In this document: piece after piece, positions 1-6,660 of the stretch
Numbering within the stretch: the stretch's first letter is position 1
How the letters are laid out: each line of letters opens with the position of its first letter
Source: CAXSDR01 sp964236445
Lineage (GTDB): Bacteria > Actinomycetota > Actinomycetes > Motilibacterales > Motilibacteraceae
Reading direction: 5' to 3'
Length of the DNA: 7,884 nucleotides
NCBI GenBank assembly: GCA_964236445.1
Contig: CAXSDR010000127.1
Coordinates: 1-7,884, forward strand
The notes under the pieces: generated by a model
The model's input: only the letters and a program-made list of their open reading frames with translations
Databases searched by the model: none
What the model was told of the DNA's origin: nothing
Position numbers and translations under genes: made by a program

Positions 1-380
1 GCCCCGCCCGCCGACACCGCGAGCCCGCCGAACGTGCGCTGGTCGACGAAGCGCAGGTCACGGCCCCCGTCGGCGAAGCCGAGGCGTACGCGCAGATGCT
101 TCTCGGGCGGAGCAGAGGGCTCGACGGCGAGCAGCTGCCCGCTCATGCCGAGGTGGGCGACGAGCGCGTCCCCGCTGTCGAGCGGCAGCCAGAGGTACTT
201 CCCCCGCCGCAGCGCGGCGTCGACGCGGCGGCCGACCAGCAGCGATGCGAAGTCGACGGCTCCTGCCTCGTGGCGGCGCACGGCCCGCGGGTGCGACACC
301 TCGGTGGTCGCGACGGTGCGCCCGACGACGTAGCGCTCGAGCCCCCGCCGGACGGTCTCGACCTCGGGAAGCTCAGGCAC
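1..380 (-). CDS. mutM: Formamidopyrimidine-DNA glycosylase (MutM/Fpg), N-terminal part, truncated by the window edge
   Basis: Base-excision repair enzyme that removes 8-oxoguanine and ring-opened purines from DNA and cuts the abasic site by beta/delta elimination. Reading leftwards from a GTG at 380, the protein begins MPELPEVETVRRGLERYVVG, the family hallmark: after Met removal the N-terminal Pro2 is the catalytic nucleophile and Glu3 the general acid. RRGKYLWLPL carries the conserved Lys61 of the beta-domain, and HLGMSGQLL (76–84) supplies the conserved Met loop. EKHLRVRL and LRFVDQRTFGGLAV follow. 126 codons are visible of a family length near 280; the helix-two-turn-helix and C-terminal zinc finger lie outside. 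The GTG start is fixed by the Pro-Glu-Leu-Pro-Glu motif. It overlaps the stop of the upstream zinc-ribbon gene by 8 nt, which suggests translational coupling. The sequence matches Fpg rather than Nei-type paralogues, though a second fpg copy elsewhere cannot be excluded. Confidence 0.95.
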   Translation of the reverse strand, partial: MPELPEVETVRRGLERYVVGRTVATTEVSHPRAVRRHEAGAVDFASLLVGRRVDAALRRGKYLWLPLDSGDALVAHLGMSGQLLAVEPSAPPEKHLRVRLGFADGGRDLRFVDQRTFGGLAVSAGG

Positions 381-570
381 GGGCCGCGTCGGCGCGCTCG
401 GCCGTGACGGCCGCCGACACCGAGCCGTCGGCCTGCGCCGGCGTCCACGCCTGGGCGCGGTCCCATTCGGAGGCGCAGGCGACGCACGCGAAGAGCCGCT
501 GACCGGCGCGTACGCCGCTGCGCACCCAGTCGCAGCGGGATTGGCACGGGTTGACGGCGAGGTGGGGCAC
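373..570 (-). CDS. Small zinc-ribbon-like protein of unknown function, overlapping mutM
   Basis: 65-residue protein starting at a GTG (570) and ending in a TGA that overlaps the mutM start by 8 nt. I do not recognise a named family. Cysteines at 9, 13, 29 and 32 form a C-x3-C…C-x2-C pattern (NPCQSRC and FACVACASEW), the arrangement of a single zinc ribbon, and conserved-looking tryptophans follow each pair. The last 25 or so residues are Ala-rich and probably disordered. The start is supported by the in-frame TGA just upstream (576–574), which leaves little room for an earlier start. The ribosome-binding site is weak. It lies 20 nt downstream of the stop of the decayed membrane-protein gene on the same strand. 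The overlap with mutM suggests the two are co-expressed; a role in DNA repair or nucleic-acid binding is inference from position and the zinc ribbon only. Confidence 0.72.
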   Translation of the reverse strand: MPHLAVNPCQSRCDWVRSGVRAGQRLFACVACASEWDRAQAWTPAQADGSVSAAVTAERADAARA

Positions 571-590
571 GGGTCAAGCATGCCTGTCGC

Positions 591-1951
591 TCAGCCCGAC
601 GCCGTCACGTCGTGGTGGGGGACCGTTCTCCGCGACGCCCACACGCCGGCCCGGGTCGTGACCATCGTCGCGAGCAGCGCGCATGCGGCTGCCAGGTCGA
701 GAAGCGCCTCGTCGGTGCCGACCGTGAGGGCGTGGAACAGGATGGCGGGTCCGGCCGCGCAGACCACCAGCACGCAGCTGCCTGTGGTGCACCATACGTA
801 GCGCCATGCCCGCCGAGCGGCGGCGTCCGACGAGCTGGTCACGGCGCCGAACGCGGTGACCGCTGTTGCGGCCGCGAGCAGCGCGAGGAACCCGAGGAGC
901 ATCCGCAGGGTGAGCGACATCGGCCCGCGATCGACAGCTCCGACGTCAACCAGTCGGGCATGCGGCGTCAGCGCCTGCGCCAGCTGGAGCGAGAAGGAGG
1001 CATCCGACCGGCGGAACCGCACCATCACGACCCGCCGGCCCGTCACGACGTCCACGCTCTCCAGCGGCTCGTCGTAGCTCCCGTCGCGCACCAGCAGGGC
1101 CGTGTCGTCGTGCCAGGCGAGCGCTTCGACCGACGACCCGAGCGATCGCAGCGGAGTCACACTGCCGTCGTCGAGGTTCAGGACGGCGGGGTCGCCGCGG
1201 TGGGAGGTGCTGGCCAGCGCAAGCCGCCTACCGTCGGGCGACCAGCCCGCCGCTGCGATCCGGAGGTCCGATCGACCGGGTAGTGCGCGAGCACGGCACC
1301 GCTGCTGTCCTGCACTGTCACGACCCCCGTACGTGACCGCGCAAGGCGGTCGTCACCCAGCGCGTACGCCGCCGAGGTTCGCGTCGTGAGACCAGGCGGC
1401 GACCACGTCGCCGGGGGCGGTTCTCAGACCATGGAGGGCCTCGTGCTCACCCGTGGTGAGGTCGACGAGCTCGACGCCGGGCCCCACCGTTGCCAGCCAC
1501 CTGCCGTCGGGGGAGAGCGTGCCGGAGCCGCGGCGGGCGACCGGCCCGTGCGCGCCGACGAGCAGCTGGAAGGGCGCGCCGTCCTCGCGGCCGGTGAGAA
1601 AGGCGGCGATCGCCGGACCGGCCGGGTGGGCCGCCGCATCCGACGGGACGGGGTCCCAGCCGGCGCCAGGCGTGGCAGGACCGGTTCGGTCCACGGCAGC
1701 CCGCGCGCGGGCTCGCCCCTGAGCCGCTCGCTGCGTTCGTCAGCCCAGCCGCTGCCACCAGCAGCAGCGCCGCCGCCGTAAGCCCGCCGACCGTCACCGG
1801 GTTCGAGAGGGCGCGCAGTCGCACTCGCGCCGCGGCCCGCAGCAGATCCGCCGCGTCTGCCGTCGAAGGCGAGCATCTCCTCCTCGCGGCGGGACCGGTA
1901 GCCGCGGGGGAACGCCGACATCAGCCGGCGGTAGCGGTGCTCGAGCTCGGT
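591..1951 (-). pseudogene. Decayed beta-propeller (PD40/WD40-like) membrane protein gene with about four frame changes
   Basis: One ancestral gene can be followed leftwards through three frames. Segment 1 (about 1951–1875) encodes TELEHRYRRLMSAFPRGYRS then REEEMLAF, a helical module seen at the N-terminus of many actinobacterial membrane proteins. Segment 2 (about 1860–1730) gives ADLLRAAARVRLRALSNP and a membrane helix (GGLTAAALLLVAAAGL). Segment 3 (about 1710–1386) has propeller blades with GTLSPDGRWLATV and AAWSHD. Segment 4 (about 1376–1285) continues SAAYALGDDRLARSRTGVV. Segment 5 (about 1280–591) resumes GWSPDGRRLALAS, then three membrane helices and a TGA at 591. Changes fall near 1862, 1735–1700, 1376–1385 and 1270–1285. 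The third lies exactly in a blade turn, where WSHDGRTSAAYA would be expected. Segment 1 also seems to lack some residues normal between EEML and the next helix. No clear start codon precedes ACC-GAG at 1951; GCG stands where GTG would fit. The intact smc and ftsY nearby argue against general sequencing error. Function of the ancestor unknown. Confidence 0.75.
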
Positions 1952-1994
1952 CGCGCTGTGCTGTCGCCCGGAGGTCGCGAGCTCTGATGACGGG

Positions 1995-2000
1995 AGTATC
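1995..2000 (-). promoter_or_regulatory. Possible -10 element for the leftward genes
   Basis: Read on the minus strand this is GATACT, five of six matches to TATACT, about 44 nt upstream of the first recognisable codon of the decayed gene. No convincing -35 hexamer is seen 16–18 nt upstream of it, so the call rests on the -10 alone. Confidence 0.2.
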
Positions 2001-2042
2001 CGCCAGCGGCCGCCTGGTGGGCTGCCGCTGCCCGCGTACTCC

Positions 2043-2062
2043 GTTCGTGACGTGTTCGTGAC
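2043..2062. repeat. Direct repeat GTTCGTGAC x2 with 11-bp period in the divergent intergenic region
   Basis: GTTCGTGAC occurs at 2043–2051 and again at 2054–2062, separated by GT, so equivalent bases lie 11 bp apart, about one helical turn. It sits in the region between the leftward (decayed gene, zinc ribbon, mutM) and rightward (coiled-coil, smc) units, where an operator would be expected. Two adjacent sites on the same helix face would suit a cooperative repressor. No cognate regulator is visible in the window and the binding role is inference. Confidence 0.35.
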
Positions 2063-2214
2063 CCCACGTTGACGCCCGCGGCAGGGAGGTGCGACCCTGG
2101 AAGCCCGCTGGTACGCCGTCGCAGCACCGAAGCACCCGTGACCCGGGGGAGGTGTGCGAGCGGCCTGCGAGGTGACACTCGTCCCGCACCCTGAGCGCGA
2201 AGGATCGGCAGAAG

Positions 2215-2433
2215 ATGGCGAAGGCACTGTTCGGCCACATCGGGGGCGTCGGCAACGCCGACCTCCGCATGGGGAGCGAGGTGCGCAGGCTGGCGGAGCG
2301 CGTACGCGACCTGGAGACGATGGTCGCCCGGCTGCAGCACGAGAACGACGCGCTCGCGGCGCTGGTCAGCGACGAGACCATGCTGGTCGTCAGCGACCTG
2401 GCTGCCGAGCGCAAGCAGCCGGAGTTCGTCTGA
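2215..2433 (+). CDS. Small coiled-coil protein of unknown function upstream of smc
   Basis: 72-residue protein. The first 20 residues (MAKALFGHIGG…NADLRMG) are followed by a heptad-patterned helix, EVRRLAERVRDLETMVARLQ then HENDALAALV (about 22–51), with Leu/Val/Met at a/d positions, and a short acidic tail. An AAGGA (2200–2204) lies 10 nt before the ATG and supports this start. From memory of actinobacterial genomes, similar proteins opening MAKALxGHxGG are common, usually annotated as hypothetical; I cannot give a named family. No signal peptide or membrane segment is seen, so it should be cytosolic, probably a dimer through the coiled coil. It ends 57 nt before smc on the same strand and may share a transcript with it. 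A link to chromosome organisation is only inferred from location. Confidence 0.85.
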   Translation: MAKALFGHIGGVGNADLRMGSEVRRLAERVRDLETMVARLQHENDALAALVSDETMLVVSDLAAERKQPEFV

Positions 2434-2436
2434 CGC

Positions 2437-2442
2437 TAGTCT
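2437..2442 (+). promoter_or_regulatory. Possible -10 element for smc
   Basis: TAGTCT fits the actinobacterial TAnnnT -10 pattern and would place transcription start at about 2448–2449, giving a leader of about 42 nt that still contains the smc ribosome-binding site. It starts 4 nt after the coiled-coil gene's stop. No clear -35 is present, so read-through from the upstream gene is equally possible. Confidence 0.25.
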
Positions 2443-2472
2443 CCTCCGGTCTGCGCATGCACCTGCAGCACC

Positions 2473-2480
2473 GAGGGGGG
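2473..2480 (+). promoter_or_regulatory. Ribosome-binding site of smc
   Basis: GAGGGGGG ends 10 nt before the GTG at 2491, a somewhat long but workable spacing. It supports the GTG start, which also gives the standard SMC opening MHLKSLTLKGFKSF. The G-run is followed directly by CCCC (2481–2484), so GGGGCCCC is self-complementary and might partly hide the site in mRNA. Confidence 0.5.
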
Positions 2481-2490
2481 CCCCGCGCCT

Positions 2491-5400
2491 GTGCATCTCA
2501 AGAGCCTGACGCTCAAGGGCTTCAAGTCCTTCGCCTCGGCGACCACCCTGCGCCTCGAGCCAGGCATCACGTGCGTCGTCGGACCTAACGGCTCTGGCAA
2601 GTCCAATGTCGTCGACGCCCTCGCCTGGGTCATGGGCGAGCAGGGTGCCAAAAGCCTGCGTGGCGGCACCATGTCCGACGTCATCTTCGCCGGGACGTCG
2701 GGGCGACCCGCGCTGGGTCGTGCCGAGGTCAGCCTCACGATCGACAACACCGACGGCGCGCTGCCCATCGACTACAGCGAAGTCACGATCACCCGCACGC
2801 TGTTCCGCAACGGCGGGTCCGAATATGCCATCAACGGCTCCTCCTGCCGGCTGCTCGACGTGCAGGAGCTGCTCAGCGACTCGGGCATCGGCCGCGAGAT
2901 GCACGTCGTGGTCGGGCAGGGCCAGCTCGACGCCGTTCTCCAGGCGACACCGGAGGAGCGCCGTGGGTTCATCGAGGAGGCCGCGGGCGTCCTCAAGCAC
3001 CGCAAGCGCAAGGAGCGCGCGCTGCGCAAGCTCGAGTCGATGCAGCTCAACCTCACCCGCGTGCAGGACCTCTCCACCGAGCTGCGCCGCCAGCTCGCGC
3101 CGCTGGGGCGCCAGGCCGAGGTGGCCCGTCGTGCGGCCGTCGTGCAGGCCGACCAGCGCGACTCACGCCTGCGGCTGCTGGCCGACGACCTGGTGCAGCT
3201 GAGCAGCCGTCTCCAGGCCGAGGTCGCTGACGACACCGCTCTGCGGGAGCGCCGGGGAGCCGTCGAGGTCGACCTCGCTGTCGTCCACGAGCAGCAGGCC
3301 GCGCTCGAGGCCGTCGCCGCCGACCAGGCGCCGCGACTCGCGCGCGCACAGGAGTCCTACTACCGGTTGTCCTCGCTGCGCGAGCGCTTCCGGGGCACCG
3401 CCGGGCTCGCGAGCGAGCGGCTGCGCCATCTCGCCGACGAGGCCGGCTCGAATGCGACGCCGGGTCAGGACCCAGACGAGCTCGAGGCCCAGGCGCGCCG
3501 CGTGCGCGAGGAGGAGGCGACGCTTCTGCAGGCCGTCGCCTCCGACGGCGCCCGCCTGACCGACTCGGTCGCCGCTGTCAAGGCTGCTGAGGCCGCGCTG
3601 GCCACCGCCGAGCGCGAGCTGTCCCAGGCCGTACGCGCCCGGGCCGACCGCCGTGAGGGGCTCGCCCGGCTGGCCGGCACCGTCGCCGCAGCCCGCAGCC
3701 GGCTCGAGGCCGGTCAGGCCGAGATGACGCGACTGACCGCGTCGCGCGACGAGGCTGCCGATCGGGCCGCCGCCGCGCGTACCCAGTTCGACGCCCTCGA
3801 GTCGCGGGTTGCCGGGCTCGACGCCGGTGAGGAAGACCTCGACGCCGAGCACGAGCAGGCAGCCGCAGCCCTCGCCCAGGCCGACGAGGCCACGTCCTCG
3901 CTCGAGGTCGAGGAGCGCGAGGCCGAGCGCGAGCGGTCTGCGCTGACTGCACGCGTCGAGGCGCTGTCGCTCGGTCTGGCGCACAAGGACGGCGCCGGTT
4001 CGCTGCTGGGCGACGCCGCAACGCCGCGGCTCGACGGCGTCATCGGCACGGCGGCGGGGCTTCTCACCGTCCAGCCCGGTGCCGAGGCCGCTATCTCGGG
4101 CGCGCTCGGAGCCGCTGCCGACGCCGTGGCCGTCGAGACCCTCGACGTCGCGCTGGCGGCGATCGAGGCGCTGCGTGAGCGCAGCGCCGGCCGCGCAGGG
4201 CTCCTCGTCGCCGCCGCGCCGTCGGGGAAGGCTCACCAGTCGGTGCTCCCCGCGGGGGCCGTACGCGCGACCGACCTGGTCTCCGTGCCCGACGCCCTGC
4301 GTGGCGCCGTCGTCATGCTGCTGTCCTCGACGGTGGTCGTCGACAATCTCGCCACGGCGGGCGAGGTCGTGCGCAGCGCTCCCGGGTTGACGGCCGTCAC
4401 GCGCGAGGGCGACGTCGTGGGGGCGGGCTTCGTCCGGGGCGGCTCGGCGGGGGCGCCGAGCCTGCTCGAGGTGCAGGCCGCCGTCGACGATGCGTCGGCC
4501 CGCCTCGTCGCCGCCGAGCACCGCAGCGAGCGTGCCCGCTTCGCCCTGGTCGCCGCCCGTGAGGAGCGACGCAGCTGCGACGAGCGGGTGGAGGCCGCGC
4601 TCGCCCGCCTGCACGAGTCCGACGCGCGCATGGCCGCGGTGGCCGAGGAGCTCGGTCAGTTCGGGGCGCAGGCGCGCGCCGCGACAGCCGAAGCCGACCG
4701 CCTCGCCACCACGCTCGCCGGCGCCACCGACCGGCTCGACACGCTGCGCCGCGACCTCGTCGAGCTCGAGCAGCGTCTCGAGGCCGCCCAGCAGCTCGCC
4801 GACTCACCCGACGAGGCCGAGCCGAGCACCGACGGCCGTGATGAGGCACGCGACGCGCTGACGAGCGCCCGTCGCGCCGAGATGGACGCGCGACTCGCTC
4901 TGCGCACAGGCGAGGAGCGCGCCCGCGCGCTGGCCGGGCGCGCCGAGTCGCTCGAGCGCGCCGCCCGTCGCGAGCGTGAGACGCGCGCCCGCGCCGCCGC
5001 CCTGCGCGAGCGCCGGGCCCGGGAGGCCGAGGTCGCCACCGACGTGCTGGCCGCGACCCAGCTGGTGCTCACCCGCCTCGACGGCTCGCTGGAGGCCGCG
5101 GCCGCCGAGCGCACGCAGGCCGAGCACGACCGCGCCCAGCGCGACGAGGAGCTCGCCCTGGTGCGCACCCGGCTGCGCGCGCTGAGCACCGAGCACGAGC
5201 GCCTGGTCGACTCGGTGCACCGCGACGAGGTGGCGCGGGCCGAGCAACGACTTCGCGTCGAGCAGCTGCGCCAGCGCGCTCTCGACGAGCTCGGCGTCGA
5301 CCCCGACGTGCTGGTCGAGGACTACGGCCCTCACCAGCCGGTGCCGCCGAGCCTGGAGCCGGCCGGCGCGCCGGGGGAGCAGCGCGAGGTCGAGCCCACG

Positions 5401-6075
5401 GCGTACGTCCGCGCGGAGCAGGAGAAGCGGCTGAAGGCGGCGGACCGTGCCCTGGCCCTGCTGGGCAAGATCAACCCGCTGGCTCTCGAGGAGTACGCCT
5501 CGCTCGAGGAACGGCACCGCTTCCTCGTCGAGCAGCTCGAAGACCTCAAGTCGTCGCGGCGTGACCTGCTGGAGATCGTCAAGGAGGTCGACGAGCGGGT
5601 GCAGAGCGTGTTCGCCGACGCTTACGCCGACACCGCCAAGGAGTTCGAGGGCGTGTTCTCCCGCCTCTTTCCCGGCGGCGAGGGGCGCCTGGTGCTCACC
5701 GACCCCGACGACATGCTCACGACCGGGATCGAGGTCGAGGCGCGGCCGCCCGGCAAGAAGGTCAAGCGGCTGTCACTGCTCTCCGGCGGCGAGCGGTCGC
5801 TGACCGCGGTCGCATTCCTGGTGTCGATCTTCAAGGCCAGACCGAGCCCCTTCTATGTCATGGACGAGGTCGAGGCCGCTTTGGACGACACCAACCTGAG
5901 CCGGCTGCTCTCGATCCTCGAAGAGCTGCGCGGCACGAGCCAACTCATCGTCATCACGCATCAGAAGCGCACGATGGAGATCGCGGACGCGCTCTACGGC
6001 GTCGCGATGCGCGGCGACGGCGTGACCACGGTCATCAGCCAGCGGCTGCGCCACGAGGAGCCGGCGCCCGCCTGA
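2491..6075 (+). CDS. smc: Chromosome segregation ATPase SMC
   Basis: 1194-residue structural-maintenance-of-chromosomes protein, the usual length for bacterial Smc. With ScpA and ScpB it forms a ring-shaped condensin that extrudes DNA loops and aligns chromosome arms. The N-terminal head holds Walker A GPNGSGKS (31–38) and the Q-loop region GQGQLD (142–147). A long Glu/Arg/Ala-rich coiled coil runs from about 160 to 505. The hinge spans about 511–655, opening RLDGVIGTAAGLL and closing with the glycine cluster GAGFVRGGS (644–652). The return coiled coil runs to about 1010 and includes a Pro-rich break near 945–970 (DYGPHQPVPPSLEP). The C-terminal head has signature LSLLSGGERS (1094–1103), Walker B FYVMDEVEAALDD (1121–1133, catalytic Glu1126), and the switch His1157 in ITHQKR. 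All catalytic elements are present and the frame is open throughout. scpA/scpB are not in the window. It is codirectional with ftsY downstream. Confidence 0.98.
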   Translation: MHLKSLTLKGFKSFASATTLRLEPGITCVVGPNGSGKSNVVDALAWVMGEQGAKSLRGGTMSDVIFAGTSGRPALGRAEVSLTIDNTDGALPIDYSEVTITRTLFRNGGSEYAINGSSCRLLDVQELLSDSGIGREMHVVVGQGQLDAVLQATPEERRGFIEEAAGVLKHRKRKERALRKLESMQLNLTRVQDLSTELRRQLAPLGRQAEVARRAAVVQADQRDSRLRLLADDLVQLSSRLQAEVADDTALRERRGAVEVDLAVVHEQQAALEAVAADQAPRLARAQESYYRLSSLRERFRGTAGLASERLRHLADEAGSNATPGQDPDELEAQARRVREEEATLLQAVASDGARLTDSVAAVKAAEAALATAERELSQAVRARADRREGLARLAGTVAAARSRLEAGQAEMTRLTASRDEAADRAAAARTQFDALESRVAGLDAGEEDLDAEHEQAAAALAQADEATSSLEVEEREAERERSALTARVEALSLGLAHKDGAGSLLGDAATPRLDGVIGTAAGLLTVQPGAEAAISGALGAAADAVAVETLDVALAAIEALRERSAGRAGLLVAAAPSGKAHQSVLPAGAVRATDLVSVPDALRGAVVMLLSSTVVVDNLATAGEVVRSAPGLTAVTREGDVVGAGFVRGGSAGAPSLLEVQAAVDDASARLVAAEHRSERARFALVAAREERRSCDERVEAALARLHESDARMAAVAEELGQFGAQARAATAEADRLATTLAGATDRLDTLRRDLVELEQRLEAAQQLADSPDEAEPSTDGRDEARDALTSARRAEMDARLALRTGEERARALAGRAESLERAARRERETRARAAALRERRAREAEVATDVLAATQLVLTRLDGSLEAAAAERTQAEHDRAQRDEELALVRTRLRALSTEHERLVDSVHRDEVARAEQRLRVEQLRQRALDELGVDPDVLVEDYGPHQPVPPSLEPAGAPGEQREVEPTAYVRAEQEKRLKAADRALALLGKINPLALEEYASLEERHRFLVEQLEDLKSSRRDLLEIVKEVDERVQSVFADAYADTAKEFEGVFSRLFPGGEGRLVLTDPDDMLTTGIEVEARPPGKKVKRLSLLSGGERSLTAVAFLVSIFKARPSPFYVMDEVEAALDDTNLSRLLSILEELRGTSQLIVITHQKRTMEIADALYGVAMRGDGVTTVISQRLRHEEPAPA

Positions 6076-6114
6076 CGGTCGTCGCTCGTCGCCCGATATG
6101 TCCGATCCCACAGC

Positions 6115-6130
6115 CGGCGAAGGCTCGCCG
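6115..6130 (+). other. Short inverted repeat after smc
   Basis: CGGCGA and TCGCCG form a 6-bp perfect stem with a 4-nt loop, 40 nt past the smc stop and 29 nt before the next start. No T-tract follows, so it is not a typical intrinsic terminator. It could be a weak pause site or a chance occurrence in GC-rich DNA. Confidence 0.2.
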
Positions 6131-6146
6131 TGTCGCCGATGCGTGG

Positions 6147-6152
6147 CAGAGT
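6147..6152 (+). promoter_or_regulatory. Possible -10 element giving a leaderless transcript of the membrane-protein gene
   Basis: CAGAGT (TAnnnT-like with C at the first position) ends exactly 6 nt before the ATG at 6159. Transcription starting at the usual 7th base would begin at the A of the ATG, producing a leaderless mRNA of the kind common in actinobacteria. A clear -35 is not seen, and AG-rich bases in GAGTCGAGG could instead act as a ribosome-binding site. Confidence 0.35.
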
Positions 6153-6158
6153 CGAGGC

Positions 6159-6632
6159 ATGCTCTTCGTCCTCGCCGTCATGGTGGCCGCGCTGATTCTC
6201 GCCGTCGCCGTTCTGGGCTTCGTCGCCTATGAGCACGGTCATCGACCGACCCGTGCACCCGAGCGCATCGCCTCGGCGATGGACCGCGTGGCGAGCACGG
6301 TGCGGGGGGCGCTCGACGAGTCGGAGCCGACAGCTGCACCCGCTGCTGCGGCGTCGCGCGGTGTGGCGCGGCGTTCGACCCCGGCCAACCGCCACGCCGT
6401 CGGACCGCTCGGCCAGCACCTGCGCGCAGCGCGGTTGAAGATCCAGCAGCGCTGGGCGCAGGAGCAGGCGTCGCGACGGCGCGCGGCGCGTACGCCCGTG
6501 ACGATCGACCTCACGGAGGAACGACACGGCCTGCGGCCGTCGGTGGGCAACCGCCGGGGTGGCGCGAGCAACCTCAGCGGCAACAGGTCCAGGCCCGTGC
6601 TCGCCCGCCATGGCGCCGGGCGACGGCTGTGA
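6159..6632 (+). CDS. Single-pass membrane protein with basic cytoplasmic tail, function unknown
   Basis: 157 residues; not recognised as a named family. Residues 1–23 (opening MLFVLAVMVAALILAVAV) form one strongly hydrophobic helix with no positive charge before it. The rest is rich in Arg and His and contains no further membrane segment. This charge pattern predicts an anchored protein with its tail in the cytoplasm (positive-inside rule). A short amphipathic stretch follows (APERIASAMDRVASTVRGAL, about 33–52), then an Ala/Pro linker, a basic helix LRAARLKIQQRWAQEQASRR (about 88–107), a short TIDLTEE patch and a probably disordered Gly/Ser/Arg-rich end. It lies 83 nt after smc and 28 nt before ftsY, same strand. 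The basic tail could contact DNA, RNA or acidic lipid, but this is inference. Could be a lineage-specific protein. Confidence 0.75.
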   Translation: MLFVLAVMVAALILAVAVLGFVAYEHGHRPTRAPERIASAMDRVASTVRGALDESEPTAAPAAAASRGVARRSTPANRHAVGPLGQHLRAARLKIQQRWAQEQASRRRAARTPVTIDLTEERHGLRPSVGNRRGGASNLSGNRSRPVLARHGAGRRL

Positions 6633-6648
6633 CGGGCGAGCGGTCTGA

Positions 6649-6654
6649 CAGGCT
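6649..6654 (+). promoter_or_regulatory. Possible -10 element giving a leaderless ftsY transcript
   Basis: CAGGCT ends exactly 6 nt before the GTG of ftsY, the same placement as CAGAGT before the preceding gene. No good ribosome-binding site is present in the 20 nt before the GTG, which favours leaderless initiation. A -35 is unclear (TGTGAC at 6628–6633 is too close at 15 nt). Confidence 0.35.
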
Positions 6655-6660
6655 CGGACC

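Noticed and set aside
143..577. 144-codon minus-strand frame starting at 577, overlapping both the zinc-ribbon gene and mutM
   Set aside because: Arg/Ser/Gly-rich without motifs, while the other two minus-strand frames give the clear MutM N-terminus and the four-cysteine protein.
612..1283. 223-codon plus-strand open frame opposite the decayed propeller gene
   Set aside because: Low-complexity Arg/His/Gly translation. The minus strand shows propeller motifs and membrane helices here, so the plus frame is a shadow.
2069..2099. TTGACG as a -35 box for the coiled-coil gene
   Set aside because: The hexamer matches the consensus well, but no acceptable -10 lies 16–18 nt downstream; the nearest (GACCCT) is poor and 19 nt away.
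2457..2588. ATG at 2457 as an alternative smc start
   Set aside because: It is not in frame with smc (34 nt before the GTG) and leads into a shadow reading frame.
1921..3000. 359-codon minus-strand open frame spanning the intergenic region, the coiled-coil gene and the smc 5' end
   Set aside because: It is antisense to the smc Walker A region and the coiled-coil gene, shows no recognisable domain, and fits a GC-driven shadow frame.
3163..4614. 483-codon open frame antisense to smc
   Set aside because: It lies wholly opposite the smc coiled-coil region. High GC removes stops in the antisense frame, the translation is low-complexity Gly/Arg/Ala without a domain, and smc explains the stretch fully.
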